This document shows positions 1 through 11,500 of a stretch of DNA of 64,000 nucleotides, piece after piece (position 1 is the stretch's first letter; the number at the start of each line of letters is the position of its first letter). The position numbers and the translations under genes were made by a program. Source of the stretch: Asterella californica (taxonomy: Eukaryota; Streptophyta; Marchantiopsida; Marchantiales; Aytoniaceae); NCBI GenBank assembly GCA_036924285.1, contig JAYKYS010000012.1, positions 11,966,001 through 12,030,000 of the forward strand, in the 5' to 3' direction. A model generated the notes under the pieces. The model was not told the DNA's origin, ran no database searches, and worked only from the letters and a program-made list of their open reading frames with translations.

Positions 1-679
1 AGGGTTTTCAGTGTCACTCGCAGCAGATTTGAGGAAATTGCTTCAAAACTTCGAGGTTGTGTTCTCCGCCAGCAGGGCTACGATTTCACAAAAGTTTCAT
101 ATCGATTGAGCAACTGAGTAATTCAGGGCGGCCGCTGAAGCTGAGGGGGTCTGAAAAGCTCTTAATCTAGAGCAGCGACTTCAGAGGAGGAGATCTACAG
201 TTCTGTGTACATTCAGGAGTCCCAACTTCACATGGATGTTCAGCACCCTGTAGACTGCAAATCCTGTAAGAAACTTCGAAATTGATCGAGCCAAACTCCT
301 GTTATAGGTTGAAATAGCCAGCTAGGTACCAGAAATTGCCGTAGTTTTCTTGCTCAAAACTTTTCTGTTCATATCTCCGTGTCAGAATTTGATCTCAGGC
401 TGAAATTTCGTCTGTGAGTTCAGTAGTACCTCATTTGCATGTAGGGGAAGTTTAGAGGTCTAAACCTTCATAGTTTTCCTCTCCGTGAGTGTCAAAGTTC
501 ACCGCCGAATCTTATTACTGCCTGCTAGACCTGAATTTCACCTTCTGGGTATATTACTAGATCTTACACATCTGTGTGAGTGTTTATAGCCCTATTGTGA
601 CCTGAAAGCCAACCTCTTGAGTGAACAACCACAGCCAGAAGCCCGGCGCTTTCCTAGGTAGACGGATTACTCTCCGACA
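1..679 (+). repeat. Family A LTR, 3' portion (cut by window edge)
   Basis: This stretch closely matches 29644-30323 and the reverse complement of 52584-53263, which are the 3' halves of two other LTRs of the same family. It ends in CTCCGACA at 679, the same end as those copies. It is followed by ACGT (680-683) and then chromovirus pol sequence, so a family A element or a solo LTR is inserted in the CV copy to the right. The 5' part lies outside the window, so the full element cannot be judged. Confidence 0.88.
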
Positions 680-2217
680 ACGTCTTGAGTCGCAAGGAAG
701 AATATCTTCCATCATCCACACCGATTTTGTGAGCTATGTATCTTAAGGAGTCAGACTTGGAGAGACGAATACTGAAGGTTACATGGGTGACGACCAAGCG
801 AAGGAGTACCTGGAACGGCTCAAGCGAGGAGTGAAGTTGCAGAACATGCAGCTGAGACATGGCTTATTCATGTTCAAACAAAGTCGGGTTTATGTGGGAC
901 AAGGAAAACTTAGGACTAAGTTGCTCAAAGAATGTCATGATGCGCCCTTATCAGGTCATAAAGGAGAAAAGTCCACTTTAGCAATGATAGCTAAAAAGTT
1001 TTATTGGTCCCACATGAAAGACGATGTTGCCCACTTTGTGAAAACATGCGTAACCTGTCAAGCGAATCGCTTTTCTTATGAGAAGAAACAAGGATTGCTT
1101 CATCCTTTGCCAATTCCAGCCAGACCTTGGGAAAGCATAAGCATGGACTTCACTACCTCTCTGTCTGACTGCATTGTACCCTAAAAGGATACAATGCAAT
1201 CATTGTGATAGTTGATCGGTTTAGCAAACTAGCGAAGTTTATCCCGACCTTGGATACTGCAACAGCGTTCACGACTTCTTGGTTGTTCCTAGATACTTGG
1301 TGGCGTTCATCCGGATTGCCTCGAAGTATTATTTCAGATAGAGACTCTAAGTTCACAAGTGCATTTTGGAAACACTTGTTCCAAAAATTGGGGACTAGGT
1401 TAAAATTTAGTACTGCTTTTCATCCGAAAACATATGGGCATACGGAACAAGTTAACTCGATTTTGAATCAATACTTAAGGAATTATGTGAGCGCGGATCA
1501 AAGTGATTGGACGGAGTGGCTCAGTCTTGCGGAGTATTGCTACAATTCCACTAAGCATTCAGCAATCGTCGAATCGTCTTTCTTGCTGGCTTACAGACGT
1601 GAGCCAGAAGGACCTCTTGACTTGACTCTTGCAAGGAGTTCGACATCAGCACGACCAAGACACGACAAACATCAGCTGAAGTGTTGGTGGCGGAGGTGCA
1701 GCGGCGCGAGGAACAAGTGAAGAACAACCTCGAGAAGGCGCAGCAACATTACATGAAGCAGGTAAACAAGCATCGGCGGCAAGTGAAGTTTTAAATGAGC
1801 GAAGAAGTATGGTTAAGTACGAAAAACTTCACTCTTCCGAAGGAAATATCGGTGAAGTTTTCATCAAAGTTTGCGAGACCTTTTGTCATCGTCAAGAATC
1901 CGCACGAAGATGTCTACACATAAGACCTTCTTCGCAAGTGGCAGCTGCATCCGACTTTCCATGTTTCTTTATTAAAGAAATATTTCAAGGATGATTTGCG
2001 GCCGGAGCGCAAACAGGTACTCAGGCCTCAACCTGAAGTCGTGCAAGGCGAAGCAGAATATAAGGTAGAGATCATTTTGCGATCGCGGCGCAAGTCTAAC
2101 CAGATGGAGTACTTGGTCAAATGGCGTGGCTACCATTTGAAGGAAGCAACTTGGGTGCCGGAGGAGGAGCTAACACATGCAAGCGAAGTATTGGATCTAT
2201 TCAAATGGCGTTAGCAA
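680..2217 (+). pseudogene. CV chromovirus pol fragment: end of RNase H, integrase, chromodomain
   Basis: This is the 3' part of a Ty3/gypsy chromovirus polyprotein, broken by frameshifts and stops. It opens with the linker after RNase H (SRKEEYLPSS). The integrase zinc-binding segment follows at about 930-1070 (HKGEKS...CVTCQANR). The core has SMDF for the first Asp and SDRDSKF for the second, and the third acidic residue is kept in GHTEQVN. The chromodomain at 1996-2214 contains MEYLVKWRGYHLKEATW. Stops or frame changes occur near 780, 1184, 1720 and 1800. The gag, protease and RT parts are missing because the family A element cut in at 680. Chromodomain integrases are known to tether to modified histones, but this copy cannot encode a working protein. 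Confidence 0.88.
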
Positions 2218-2937
2218 GATGAGGACATCTCCTTCCGGCGAGGAGTGAAGAAACGACGAACCATACGAGTAGCAACTTGAGGTGATGGACTTTGTAGTTT
2301 TGTCGTGTATTTGGAAACAAAGACTTTGTTTCTTGAAATTTTGTCCAAATGTATTGGTAGTGCTTGGCTATGACTAGTTCTGATCATATGCCTAGGATGT
2401 TGTCAAGAGGAGGGCCGAAGCACACTCAAAGGAAGCGAGCTGGTTTGGATAAGCATCTAAATCAAGACTAAGTCTTGATGTCAAGACTTAGGTTTGCCGT
2501 AGCGTTGGCAAAGCAAGTATGAACTTTCATACTTGTCTTGGGGCTTGGGGTGATCTTGCTTTGCGGTTTTCTAACTGCAAAGTAAACTTAGTCGCGCGCC
2601 TAAGTCAAATCAAGTTACGACTAGAAAGTGAGTTTCGGAAGACCTCGTAAGTAGGTGTGAATACTTATAGTTAGCAAGTTAGAGTCTTAAGTAGAATGTT
2701 TAGAAATTATCAACTAGTTTTGTTTAGGGTGGGCCAAAAAGGTAAGGTTTTTCCCGAGACTAGTTAGAATTTTCTAAGTGTTCTAGCGACAACTTTAGAC
2801 TCAAGCCGAGAAGAGAATTGCGGGTTAGCTATCAGAACGCAATTCTGACGCCAAAGGGTTGGCTACCCACTTTGAACTTGGCGTTAACTTAAAGGATCAT
2901 TGTTGATGAAGGCATCAACCTCCAAAGTGGAGGCGAG
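2218..2937 (+). other. CV 3' internal non-coding region with polypurine tract
   Basis: This stretch lies between the end of the chromodomain and the 3' LTR and has no supportable reading frame. Close copies lie at 47600-48352 (plus) and 34271-34987 (minus), in the same place relative to the chromodomain and LTR. A purine-rich run (CCAAAGTGGAGGCGAG, 2922-2937) abuts the LTR and is the likely polypurine tract that primes second-strand synthesis. Confidence 0.7.
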
Positions 2938-4045
2938 TGTCGTGAACCTCAGTCTCAAGATCGGACGCAGACGCGAACAACAGAACTCTAGCGAACTTAC
3001 GTTAGGTTGTGAACGCTGCGAGTAGGACTTAACGGCTTGGCCGGGAAGTCGAGATCAAATGAACCCTAAGTGGTTCTCTGAACCAAGGTTGGAACCTTGG
3101 GTTAGGACATAAGGGCCTACCCCAAGAGGACCCGGACGAACGCTGACCTAAGGAGGCAAGTCTGGAAACGGATCAAGACATAGGTCTGAGACATAGGTCT
3201 GAGACGCAGACAGAGCGTGGTTCGGATGCTGGTCCGAACCACAGGTTCAAGTTTGGGTCTGGACCACAGGTTTCCGAAAATGACTAAGTGTTGGAGCTCT
3301 AGAGACGTTTTAGGTCGTGGAGGGAGCTTCACGTAAGATCTCGAGGCAAGTGAGGTATCATTGGAAAGATCTCGACGAGACCTTTCCAGTGATATGTAGC
3401 ACTCCTCGATCTAACCTCCGAGCTGAGAATTATGACCGAACCACGATCGAGTTGTGGTATAATTTTCAAGGACCAAAGAGGAGGGTGGGACCGCCGATCC
3501 CCAGAAGTATATATGAGGGGGGCTCGATGCCTGGGTGGGTCTGGACGAGTCACCCGACCCTAAGGTTCGGCGGACAGACTCTGGGGGCATGAGGTGATGG
3601 TTGGACCAGTTCCAAGGCACGTTCCGGTCCAGACTTGGACGTCTGGACTTAGGAACGATGTAAGGGCTGGAGCAAAACTAGAGAACGAGTCGACGGGTTA
3701 GACCACCGTTCGGGAGCCTAGACCCAAACGGACATCACGGGCGGTTGGACCGCTAGGTGTGTTGGAGGCATCGTTTAGGACCTTGGACTTTATGAGAAGT
3801 CCGCCAAGTCATATTGTGACTTGCTCATGTTTGGGACCGACCTAGGCGGGTCTAGGTCGAGACTTGGGATTGCTGAGCTTGATGATTAGGGAGACGGTCC
3901 AGCTCCGGTCCAGATCAAACAGAACTAAGGTAAGTGGTGCATGGACGCTAACTTGTGATTGTGGTTTGCAGGTTAGCGGTGTAAATTTCGTGACCTACTG
4001 AGCAAGAGCTTCCGCTGGCACAACAAGGCGGTAGGTGCGCGAAAA
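2938..4045 (+). repeat. CV 3' LTR
   Basis: The LTR starts TGTCGTGAAC right after the polypurine tract and ends GGTGCGCGAAAA. Matching LTRs are at 33173-34270 and 39675-40721 (minus) and 48353 onward (plus). The length is about 1.1 kb. No gene is supported inside; short open frames here are chance. The flank after 4045 is unrelated to CV, so this is the true outer end of the copy. Confidence 0.88.
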
Positions 4046-4098
4046 CCACGAACCCAAAAATTCAAACTTCGCAAGAATCTTCACCTCTTCTTCAAACC

Positions 4099-4293
4099 AT
4101 TGATGGCCATGAAGAATTTGAAATAAAACGCATCTTGAAAAAATGCGTTAGATGGACTCGTCATCAACGAATAGATTATTTGATGAAATTGGAAGGATAT
4201 TTATTACATGAAGTGACATGAGAATCCGCAACAAATCTTGCAATGCACCACTCTTAGTGAAAGATTTCGAACAACACTTGAGCAACAGGGACG
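4099..4293 (+). pseudogene. Chromodomain relic of a second chromovirus lineage
   Basis: Read from 4099, the sequence gives a degraded integrase-tail chromodomain: EEFEIKRILKKCVRW, then RIDYLMKLEGYLLHEVT, then a stop where the conserved Trp of the TWE motif would be, then ESATNLA. The frame breaks after that. The spacing from the EEFEIKRIL strand to the KLEGY and T*E motifs fits a chromodomain. The protein differs clearly from the CV chromodomain at 1996-2214, so it comes from another Ty3/gypsy lineage. The rest of that element is not recognisable. Confidence 0.6.
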
Positions 4294-4940
4294 TTGCTTC
4301 TTAAAAAAGAAGAGGTTTGTAATAAGTAGATTTCTACTAATCAATTAGAGATGAAAATTAGTTTGATAAAAGTCTTTGATATAATAGTCAGTTATGTCTA
4401 AATCAGACTGAGAATAGATGCAGCAAAAGCGTACCTCTACTAATAGACGAGAGCGTCAAAAGATCATTGAAACTTTCTAGAAGAAATTTGAGAGCGATAG
4501 GATATTTTTTTCGACTTGAAAACTTGACTGCTAGGGGCAGAGCTTAAGACATGCCTTAAATGTCTTGGTTCATACTCTTTGAGAGGTTTCCAATGAACCT
4601 TTGTTTGTCTCGTTCTTAGACCCCTAGATGTTGTTTTGAGGTTTTGGATCTAAGACTACATGTAATCCACATCAGCGATTTGTGTATTCACTTTGGGTGG
4701 TCAGCAATGGATTGAATTTTATCTTGTACTCCTTTTCTCACTATAGGAATGCACCTCCAAGGGCATCCGAGTTTGAGTTCACTCTTGAATCTTATCTTAC
4801 AAAACCGATGTAAATGATAATGCTTGTAAATAAAAAATATTTAAATAAGTAAAATTGTCCTCCGCTTATCGAGACCTTCAGATGAAAACAAAAAAGAAGA
4901 GTTGATTGATGTTGTTAGCAGTCAAGGTTGTTTGACAGTC
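4294..4940. other. Intergenic, no gene seen
   Basis: Non-coding, moderately AT-rich sequence between the chromodomain relic and the 46-bp tandem repeat. I see no conserved protein, RNA gene or clear repeat in it. Confidence 0.5.
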
Positions 4941-5124
4941 ACAAGTAATTCCAACATAAGGACTGAGTTGAGCAATCAAAGAAGTTACAAATAATTCCAA
5001 CATAAGGACTGAGTTGAGCAATCAAAGAAGTTACAAATAATTCCAACATAAGGACTGAGTTGAGCAATCAAAGAAGTTACAAATAATTCCAACACAGGGA
5101 CTTAGTTGAGCAATCAAAGAAGTG
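4941..5124. repeat. Tandem repeat, 46-bp unit, four copies
   Basis: A unit near AATAATTCCAACATAAGGAC followed by TGAGTTGAGCAATCAAAGAAGTTAC occurs four times head to tail. Copies 2 and 3 are identical, copy 1 differs at its start, and copy 4 is changed (CACAGGGACTTAG and the tail). The unit is not a multiple of three and all frames contain stops, so it is a minisatellite rather than coding sequence. Confidence 0.92.
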
Positions 5125-7185
5125 CGTAAGTACCTTACACCACTAGGTTGTTTGTAAAACAAATGCTAAGTATTTTCATGTTGATTGGACCTGCAAAGCG
5201 AAATTTATGTAGGCTCTACTTTTAATCTTCGAGATAGATTCAAGTGGGTAGTTCAGGTTTAATATAACTTTATTCTAAACTTAAATTACTTGTACTTGGT
5301 CTCCATGGTGTGCCTTAGACTCCGATGCGAGACATGAAGAGAGGAATAAACATGTACATACTGTGCGTCTCAACGTACCCACTCTAGTATAAAGTATCTG
5401 GCTCTAGACAAATATAATTTATGGATGATTTAAAGTCCTTGCATACTTGAATTCTCCTCTTACATTTGACGATAGAAGAAGTGAATATGAGTACGCAAAT
5501 GAATAAACATCCCAAATCACCGTGAAAAAACTTTTGATTTTATCAGAAATGCGCAAAACAAAAATGCAAAAGTAAATTATTAGGGAACATTGAGATCTTG
5601 TCGTTACTGAACATGTTAAGCAAGGCCGAAATATGCCATATAACATAAGTCTAGCCACACGCTGAGAAATAATGAATAAAAACTACACTAAAAATGATTT
5701 ACTATAAACATACATCAAAATTTATATATATATATTATTCAGAAATTCATTTATTGTGCTTGCCTTATAGGTCATGTCTGGATCTTACTACAACTTTCAG
5801 GCTAGCTAACATTTAATTAAAATTAGAAATTATATAACGCTTCAATATTCTCCAAACACGGTTGGAGATGTTTATTTATTTGTGACCACTTCCGTTATCC
5901 ATCTGAATGGTTAATGTATCGAAGAATTTCCTATTGATGGGAAGTCCATCCATCAAGCCCGTTGGCACCTTTCTTTTCACCTCTATATGACCCTTGCATC
6001 TTGTTCATTCAATAGACGGTATCAACAATGAACCTTGTTGATTGTTCATCGGTAAACATCAACGACCTCCTCGATGGCTCGTTTCATGAGAAGTGAGGTC
6101 CTCTCGCCTCTCTCGGTCCGAAATCACTCACTATGTATCTCGAGGTCCTTGTTGCATCAGACCTCTTTTATCTCTCACATCAACATTCCCGTCTGCTTTG
6201 CTCTCAACTCTAAGCTTCTATGGATCCTTCGCCTCACATCTCATCCTCCTCCGTCATCCTCTAAGACTACTTTTGTTTGTTCGTTTTGTCTGACCTTGTC
6301 CTTCTTCAACTCCCACTCTCAACCGACAACTGAAGACTTCTTTTTTCCTTTTTTCCTTTTGTACAAGACATACCAAAGGGAATGGTTTCTCAATCTTAAA
6401 CTATTCCTCGAATGAATCTTCAATCTTACACCACTCCTCTAGATAGAACAGAGGTCCATTTTCGCAACCACGACCACCACGATCGATAACTTTTGTGAGT
6501 TTGGAAAACCACGACCACGACCGGTAACTTTCCCGCAAAATCGAACGGTTTAACTGTGTTTCAAATAACATTTAAACGGGATGGTATATCGTAAAAAAAA
6601 CACTCCAAAATACAAACTGAGTAGAGTTAAGAATTAACTTGTTTCTCCCTAAGTCAATAACTTAAGAGGTGATCAAATAAATCAAGACCTTCATAGGTTT
6701 ACGTACTATGCCTGTCTTTGCGAATGCTAGCTATGGATTCATGATAATCGCTTAACGTCTGTTCTTTTTCTCTCTCTCTTCCGTTGTTATGAATCGCTCA
6801 AACCAAAACCTAACTTGAACAATGGCACTCAAACAGTGGTTTATCAATTTCTCTAACCCAAATCCGACCTAAACAGCGCCATGTTATTGCTTTCTCGACC
6901 TCGAAGAAAATCATCGTCAAGAACGCATTAGAATGGATTTTTGCGTGGATGCATAAGCATAAGGTGCTTCTACACAAACTACTGATTCTATACTGGATAT
7001 ATAATGAGGACGGGAGTCACAGGAAGGTTCCAGTGTCGTCCGTGCCAAACTCGGAGAGCAAATCGAGAAGCAACATCACATAACAGGGTGGGCAGAAACC
7101 ATTTATTGGTGCTTGCCAAGCATATGAACGCCGGTTCTCACATAAAACAAGAGGTCTCCAGTCATAATGACAGAAGTGGATGCAG
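5125..7185. other. Intergenic region left of the GeBP-like gene, no gene seen
   Basis: An AT-rich stretch with short open frames that have low-complexity, serine- and phenylalanine-rich translations and no recognisable domain. The longest (6074-6415) lacks any family signature, and I do not call it. The part nearest 7185 may belong to the 3' untranslated region of the minus-strand gene that ends at 7380. Confidence 0.5.
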
Positions 7186-7236
7186 AGCTCCATCTGCAGA
7201 GTAGATTAAGTACTTGTCTACACTGCAGATGGAGCT
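7186..7236. repeat. Inverted repeat / hairpin downstream of the GeBP-like gene
   Basis: Arms 7186-7204 and 7218-7236 are 19 bp each with one mismatch, around a 13-nt loop. In the sense of the GeBP-like gene it lies about 145 nt past the stop codon, where a 3' UTR is expected. It could form an RNA stem-loop. There is no run of T after it, and plants do not use bacterial-type terminators, so I call it only a hairpin. Confidence 0.75.
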
Positions 7237-7379
7237 TGTCATTGTTGGCCCTTTACAAGATTCAGGGGACCGCCGAACGAAACGGTCCATCCTCCCTACA
7301 GTCGGTAAAAACTACGCTGATCTAAAACTACGCTGGTGTTTACATCTCAGTCAAAGCTAATGTATGCAGAGATGTGATC

Positions 7380-8555
7380 CTAACTGGCATTCTGGAGCTT
7401 CAACGCCTCCTTCTGCAAGCGGCAGTATCGTCGGCTGATTTCGAGTTCTTTCTCCCGCAGAGAAAGTTCTTCCAGAATGAGCTCTTGCCGTCTCCTCGAC
7501 GACTGCAGCCGCGCGGGATTGATGAGCTGATTTCTGACCTCATCCACTTCTCGCATGCAGTCATTTCGAAGATTATTCACGTATTCGAAGAGTTCAGCTT
7601 TCAAAGACCGAACCATGTCTGCTTCCAGCCGCGCTTGCTCTGCCGGCCTCTTTTCTCCATTCTCTAGGTGGTGCCACTGCTCCTTCCTTGCGAACTTCTC
7701 CTTCTCGCTCCCTCCGACCTGTCTGAATCCCAATTTACTCGCAGTTTTCGGATTATCGTCTCTTGGAAGAGAGTCCCTCTTTCTCCTTTCTTCTTGGACA
7801 AAACGAGTTGCTTCAGCCCGGGCACCGTTTTGACCCGAGGGAGCAGGCCGTCGCTTTTCGGGAGAACTGTCATCTTCCTCGTCATCATCTTCATCATCCT
7901 CCTCTTCGTCGCTCCCCGAAGACTCTTGCGGCGGTAGACGGGCATTCGGGATAACCTTGGCTATGAGAGCCCGTTGTTCCTGATGATCGTCCTCCTCTTC
8001 GGAAGAGGAAGAATCAGAAACCTGAACTACGTTTACCGAGTTACCATTCGAGACCTTTCCTCTTTTCTTTTCGGTCTCTTGCACAGATTTGTTCTCAGAT
8101 TTGTTCGTGTTTTCCTCATCTGCAAATATCTTCTCCCAGAAATCGAGAAGAGCCTTTTCGTGCATGTTTCTCCAGGGCGTGCTCCCCTCCTGCAGCAACT
8201 GGCTGCTCTCAGTGTATCTGCCCTGCATCCGGCGAACCTTGTCGTATATCCGCCTTTGGGTGATTCCTTTTTGGCCAGGATATAACTGTGCTATCACATC
8301 TGTCCAGTAGGGAGCACTCTTGGATTGCAACGGAAGTATCCTCCCTTCCTTTCTGTGCTCGAGCAGCACTTGGACAAGCGCTATCTCTTCCTCATGCGTC
8401 CAAGGTCTCCTGTCCTTCGCTGGAGTTGCTTCTGCTCCCCCGCCAGGAGAATTCGGTTCGTTCGAGGCCTTCTCGTTCTCGTGTCCCGTTTTGCGCTTCT
8501 TCTTGCTCGTAGGAACGTCGGACCCATCGCTCCGAAGCCGCTGCTTCCCGCTCAT
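7380..8555 (-). CDS. GeBP-like (DUF573 family) DNA-binding protein
   Basis: A single uninterrupted frame of 391 residues. Residues 49-114 match the DUF573 DNA-binding core of GLABROUS1-enhancer-binding-protein (GeBP) family regulators: RRPWTHEEEIALVQVLLEH, a YWTDV helix, and QRRIYDKVRRMQGRY. A basic nuclear-localisation-like patch, KKKRK, is at 18-22. Acidic Ser/Asp/Glu runs are at 180-191 and 212-231. The C-terminal 40 residues, rich in Leu, Glu and Arg (about 350-388), should form a coiled coil where family members dimerise. I start at 8555 because this ATG opens the whole frame and upstream sequence is stop-rich. The likely role is nuclear transcription control; no target can be read from the sequence. 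The gene has no intron, unlike its neighbour. It could also be described as a trihelix/Myb-like protein. Confidence 0.75.
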   Translation of the reverse strand: MSGKQRLRSDGSDVPTSKKKRKTGHENEKASNEPNSPGGGAEATPAKDRRPWTHEEEIALVQVLLEHRKEGRILPLQSKSAPYWTDVIAQLYPGQKGITQRRIYDKVRRMQGRYTESSQLLQEGSTPWRNMHEKALLDFWEKIFADEENTNKSENKSVQETEKKRGKVSNGNSVNVVQVSDSSSSEEEDDHQEQRALIAKVIPNARLPPQESSGSDEEEDDEDDDEEDDSSPEKRRPAPSGQNGARAEATRFVQEERRKRDSLPRDDNPKTASKLGFRQVGGSEKEKFARKEQWHHLENGEKRPAEQARLEADMVRSLKAELFEYVNNLRNDCMREVDEVRNQLINPARLQSSRRRQELILEELSLREKELEISRRYCRLQKEALKLQNAS

Positions 8556-8982
8556 CTTCGACTCACTCGGGTCTTGTATTCAGTCCGTGAAGGCTTTCGA
8601 TCGACAATGCGAACTCTTGGCGCTTCAAAACCGACACCGAAGATTAGAGTCTCCAAACTACCGTTTCTCGCGCACGTTCTCACCCACACTCACTTTCTCT
8701 CTGACTTACGCTCAATGGTTCGTGTTTGCCCCTAATTGAGGACGTGCACAGAGCCACTCCAACTCCTTCGGCCCAACTCCTTCGACTCCTTCCGAAAGCA
8801 GTGCCCTGGGCCTCACGAGACTACACGACCTCTCGCTTCAATCGTACGAGTTCTATAGGACCCCGACTCCGGCGAGGCTCCAGACCTTCCAGAACAACCG
8901 GACTCACCGCCCGGCAGTGCAGTTAGCCGCCCAGAGCCCCTACTGTTTTGCGGGAACACGCTCGTCAACGCAGTTGGTGTAA
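8556..8982 (-). promoter_or_regulatory. Presumed 5' UTR and promoter region of the GeBP-like gene
   Basis: A GC-richer stretch directly upstream of the 8555 start codon, without a supportable gene. Polypyrimidine runs on the plus strand near 8680-8705 become GA-rich leader on the gene strand. I do not see a convincing TATA box, so this is assigned by position only. Confidence 0.35.
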
Positions 8983-9190
8983 GGTGGCTGTGATATAGCA
9001 GAGGAAGGTAGAGAGGACTATGTTAGTATGGCGACATACCTTGCTTACTCATCCAGCGCAAGTTCTAGAGAGCCGAGCGTCTTGTGGAGGGTGGCTGTGA
9101 TATGGCAGAGGAAGGTAGAGAGGACTAGGGCTATGTTAGTATGGCGACATACCTTACTTACTCATCCAGCGCAAGTTCTAGAGAGCCGAG
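8983..9190. repeat. Tandem duplication of about 95-101 bp
   Basis: Unit 1 (8983-9077) and unit 2 (9090-9190) both run from GGTGGCTGTGATAT to GAGAGCCGAG. They differ by a few bases and a 6-bp insertion (GGGCTA) in unit 2, with 12 bp between them. Both contain a short matching open frame, but no protein family is recognisable. Confidence 0.9.
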
Positions 9191-11212
9191 GGTCTTTCGG
9201 CATGGCCGGTGGTTGGTAGAAGGTCCCTCGCGGTCCGAGGATCTCGACCCCCGAGATCCGACCGTAGGTTTCGTCGTTGCTCTCCCGATGGCGCAACGTC
9301 TCATTTTTCCCTGGCCAGAGTCCGCCGGTCGGAGCTACCAGGTGCGCCCATGACGAACCATCGGTCCCGTTGGCCCGGCCCTTCCCTGCGAGTAGCGCTG
9401 GCGCCTACCGTAGCTGCCCCCAGAAGTCCTCTCTGCGTGTCCAGCAAGCTTGCGCTCACCGGTAATGTGCCGGCCAGGCCCCCCGCACAACACCCCCTCC
9501 CTCTCCCCCACGCTTCCACTCGGACCTGCTTTTACCTCTCAGGTACAGTACGCTTGTACCGGTTGTTCCGGCTCGCGCCCTGCACAGGACATGTCTCACA
9601 GGAATGAGTTCCCTAACGCATACTCGTGGGTTCCTTCGAGTTCCTTTCTGCCCTTGCCCAGGCCTTGGCCGCGAGTAAACGTCCGCACGGATGTGCGTAA
9701 CTTCTGCACGGCCGTGTAAATGCCCTACTGTAGTCCCCGCACGGCAGTGGCTGCCCCACTCCGTCGTCGCGCTCGATTTCAAATGACGAGAATTCCCCCA
9801 CTACAAGGCGCTTGAACGCGTATGCATAAGGTTTGGCATAACCATGGTGTCTGAACATGAACCAGTACTAGGGGGTGTTAAAGTTCAGAGGAAAGATTTT
9901 TCAACGGCAAAGAGGTGACTGGTCGTCAAATTGTCACGGATAAGGTTGTGTATAACCGCGGTTCATTTTGGGTCGTCTGTTACTGAACATCAAGATTTTA
10001 TCACTGGTTATTTTTTCATTTGTACATTCAACATAATTATTCTGAACAACAGAAAATCCATTAAAAAAAAACTGAAGAAACCAGTGTATAGTTGTTAAGA
10101 ACGCATGAAACTGCGACCGCAATCTGGTCGAAACCGTAACTCACTCCCCCGCTCTCGAATATTTCAAAAGGTTCTTAACTTTGACACCCCTTACTGTATT
10201 GCTAGCTTTTGATTTTCGGACGCCGATCCTTTACCCTCTGGTTCGTCACAAGGGATTGCATTCGTGGTTCGTCGATTGTACATCACTGTAACTCGAAGTC
10301 GCGCCCAAATCTTCTCTGCTAGGACGTGTAGATAGGATATATGAACTCCGATAGTTCACTCGCTGTTGGTACTTCAGGTCGGGTACCGCGCTATCTCACT
10401 GCGCAAGAATCCGTCATTACGGTTACGGTTGTGCTTGACTTCGGTACGGTTAGAAGGGCCATTTTCTTGTTTCAAACTGCGCGCTTGCGCTCTGTTCGCG
10501 ATTGCGACGAGTTTCAGTTAAGCAAGTACGAAACCATGTCAATGTGATTCTACTGTAATCTTTAGACTCAGGTAAATTTGCCTGCATTATATTCCCCGGA
10601 AATGAGAGGCACAAGTGACTGAACATGATCATGTGAACTCACATGATCACGTTCCTCTGTGTTTCGAAGAATTGCGAACACAAGTACGCTGGAAAGGGAA
10701 GATTATAAGATTTGGAGCACTGTCCAGAATCAGAAACCAGCTGGATCTCGAAGCAACTTGTGAGATGTTTACGGTTACAGAACTCTCGTTTTGCGGTGGT
10801 CGCAGATAAAATTCTGCGTCATGCGAGAAAAGGTCATGCGAACCTTTTAGTTTTACTCTGCCATGTTGCAGGTCGCACATTTGCTAGCACCATGTCGTTG
10901 CACCGTAGTAGAACGAACTCTATTTTTATTCTCAGCGCCCATGCGCCCGAACATCATTTCGAGGAATACGGTGGAACGAACAATCCCCGCACAGATAGCT
11001 CCCCATTCACATTAACAAAACTTAGCGGCTTCGCCGCTTCTACTAAAACAAAAGTTACTTGTTTTTCCGTAAGGGGTGTTACTTTCTTCTCTTTACGCGT
11101 TACGTTCTTAGACAGCTTGGTTTTTGTATAGAACTTTAGCTCACGCAGTTTACACGAGAGCAATTGCAATAGACGTGCAACTTTTTGTGTATCAATTGTT
11201 TGCGAGATTCTT
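9191..11212. other. Intergenic, no gene supported
   Basis: The left part (to about 9850) is GC-rich with several overlapping open frames of arginine- and proline-rich composition, typical of chance frames in GC-rich DNA. The right part is closer to average composition. No domain, splice-consistent exon set or RNA gene could be supported. A short palindrome at 10621-10654 is listed separately. Confidence 0.5.
10621..10654. repeat. Near-perfect palindrome, 16-bp arms
   Basis: Arms 10621-10636 (GAACATGATCATGTGA) and 10639-10654 (TCACATGATCACGTTC) are inverted copies with one mismatch and a 2-bp centre. The motif itself holds internal CATGATCATG symmetry. It could bind a dimeric factor or be chance; nothing nearby ties it to a gene. 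Confidence 0.8.
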
Positions 11213-11500
11213 AATTTATTGACATGTGATTTTTTAGAAACGAATAAATAGAGATTTCTTTTTTATTGACATGTGATATTTTAGAAAAGAATAGACAGGA
11301 TTTTCTTTTACTGACATCTGACATTTCAGGAGCGAATAAACGATTTACTATCATGTGATATTTAGGAACGAATAAACCATTACTATCATATGATATTTTA
11401 AGAGCGAGTAGGCGATGCCACCTCTTGTGCATTATTTGTTTGCAAAAGCTTTTGATTTACTAGGATGTGCTATTTTAAAAATAATTAATCATTTAAAAAC
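11213..11500. repeat. Degenerate AT-rich tandem repeat
   Basis: At least six diverged copies of a core like ATTGACATGTGATATTTTAG followed by AAACGAATAAA, spaced roughly 45-60 bp apart with variable linkers. Copies further right are more decayed. The frames carry stops, so the array is non-coding. Confidence 0.75.

Noticed and set aside
6074..6415. Plus-strand open frame of 113 codons
   Set aside because: Low-complexity Ser/Phe/Leu composition, no domain, no splice context; an overlapping frame in the same place is just as open.
7668..8739. Several plus-strand open frames
   Set aside because: They lie opposite the GeBP-like coding sequence or its leader and have no domains; they are shadows of the acidic, codon-biased minus-strand gene.
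9209..9858. Cluster of open frames on both strands in GC-rich DNA
   Set aside because: Arg/Pro/Gly-rich translations with no family match, as expected by chance in GC-rich sequence.
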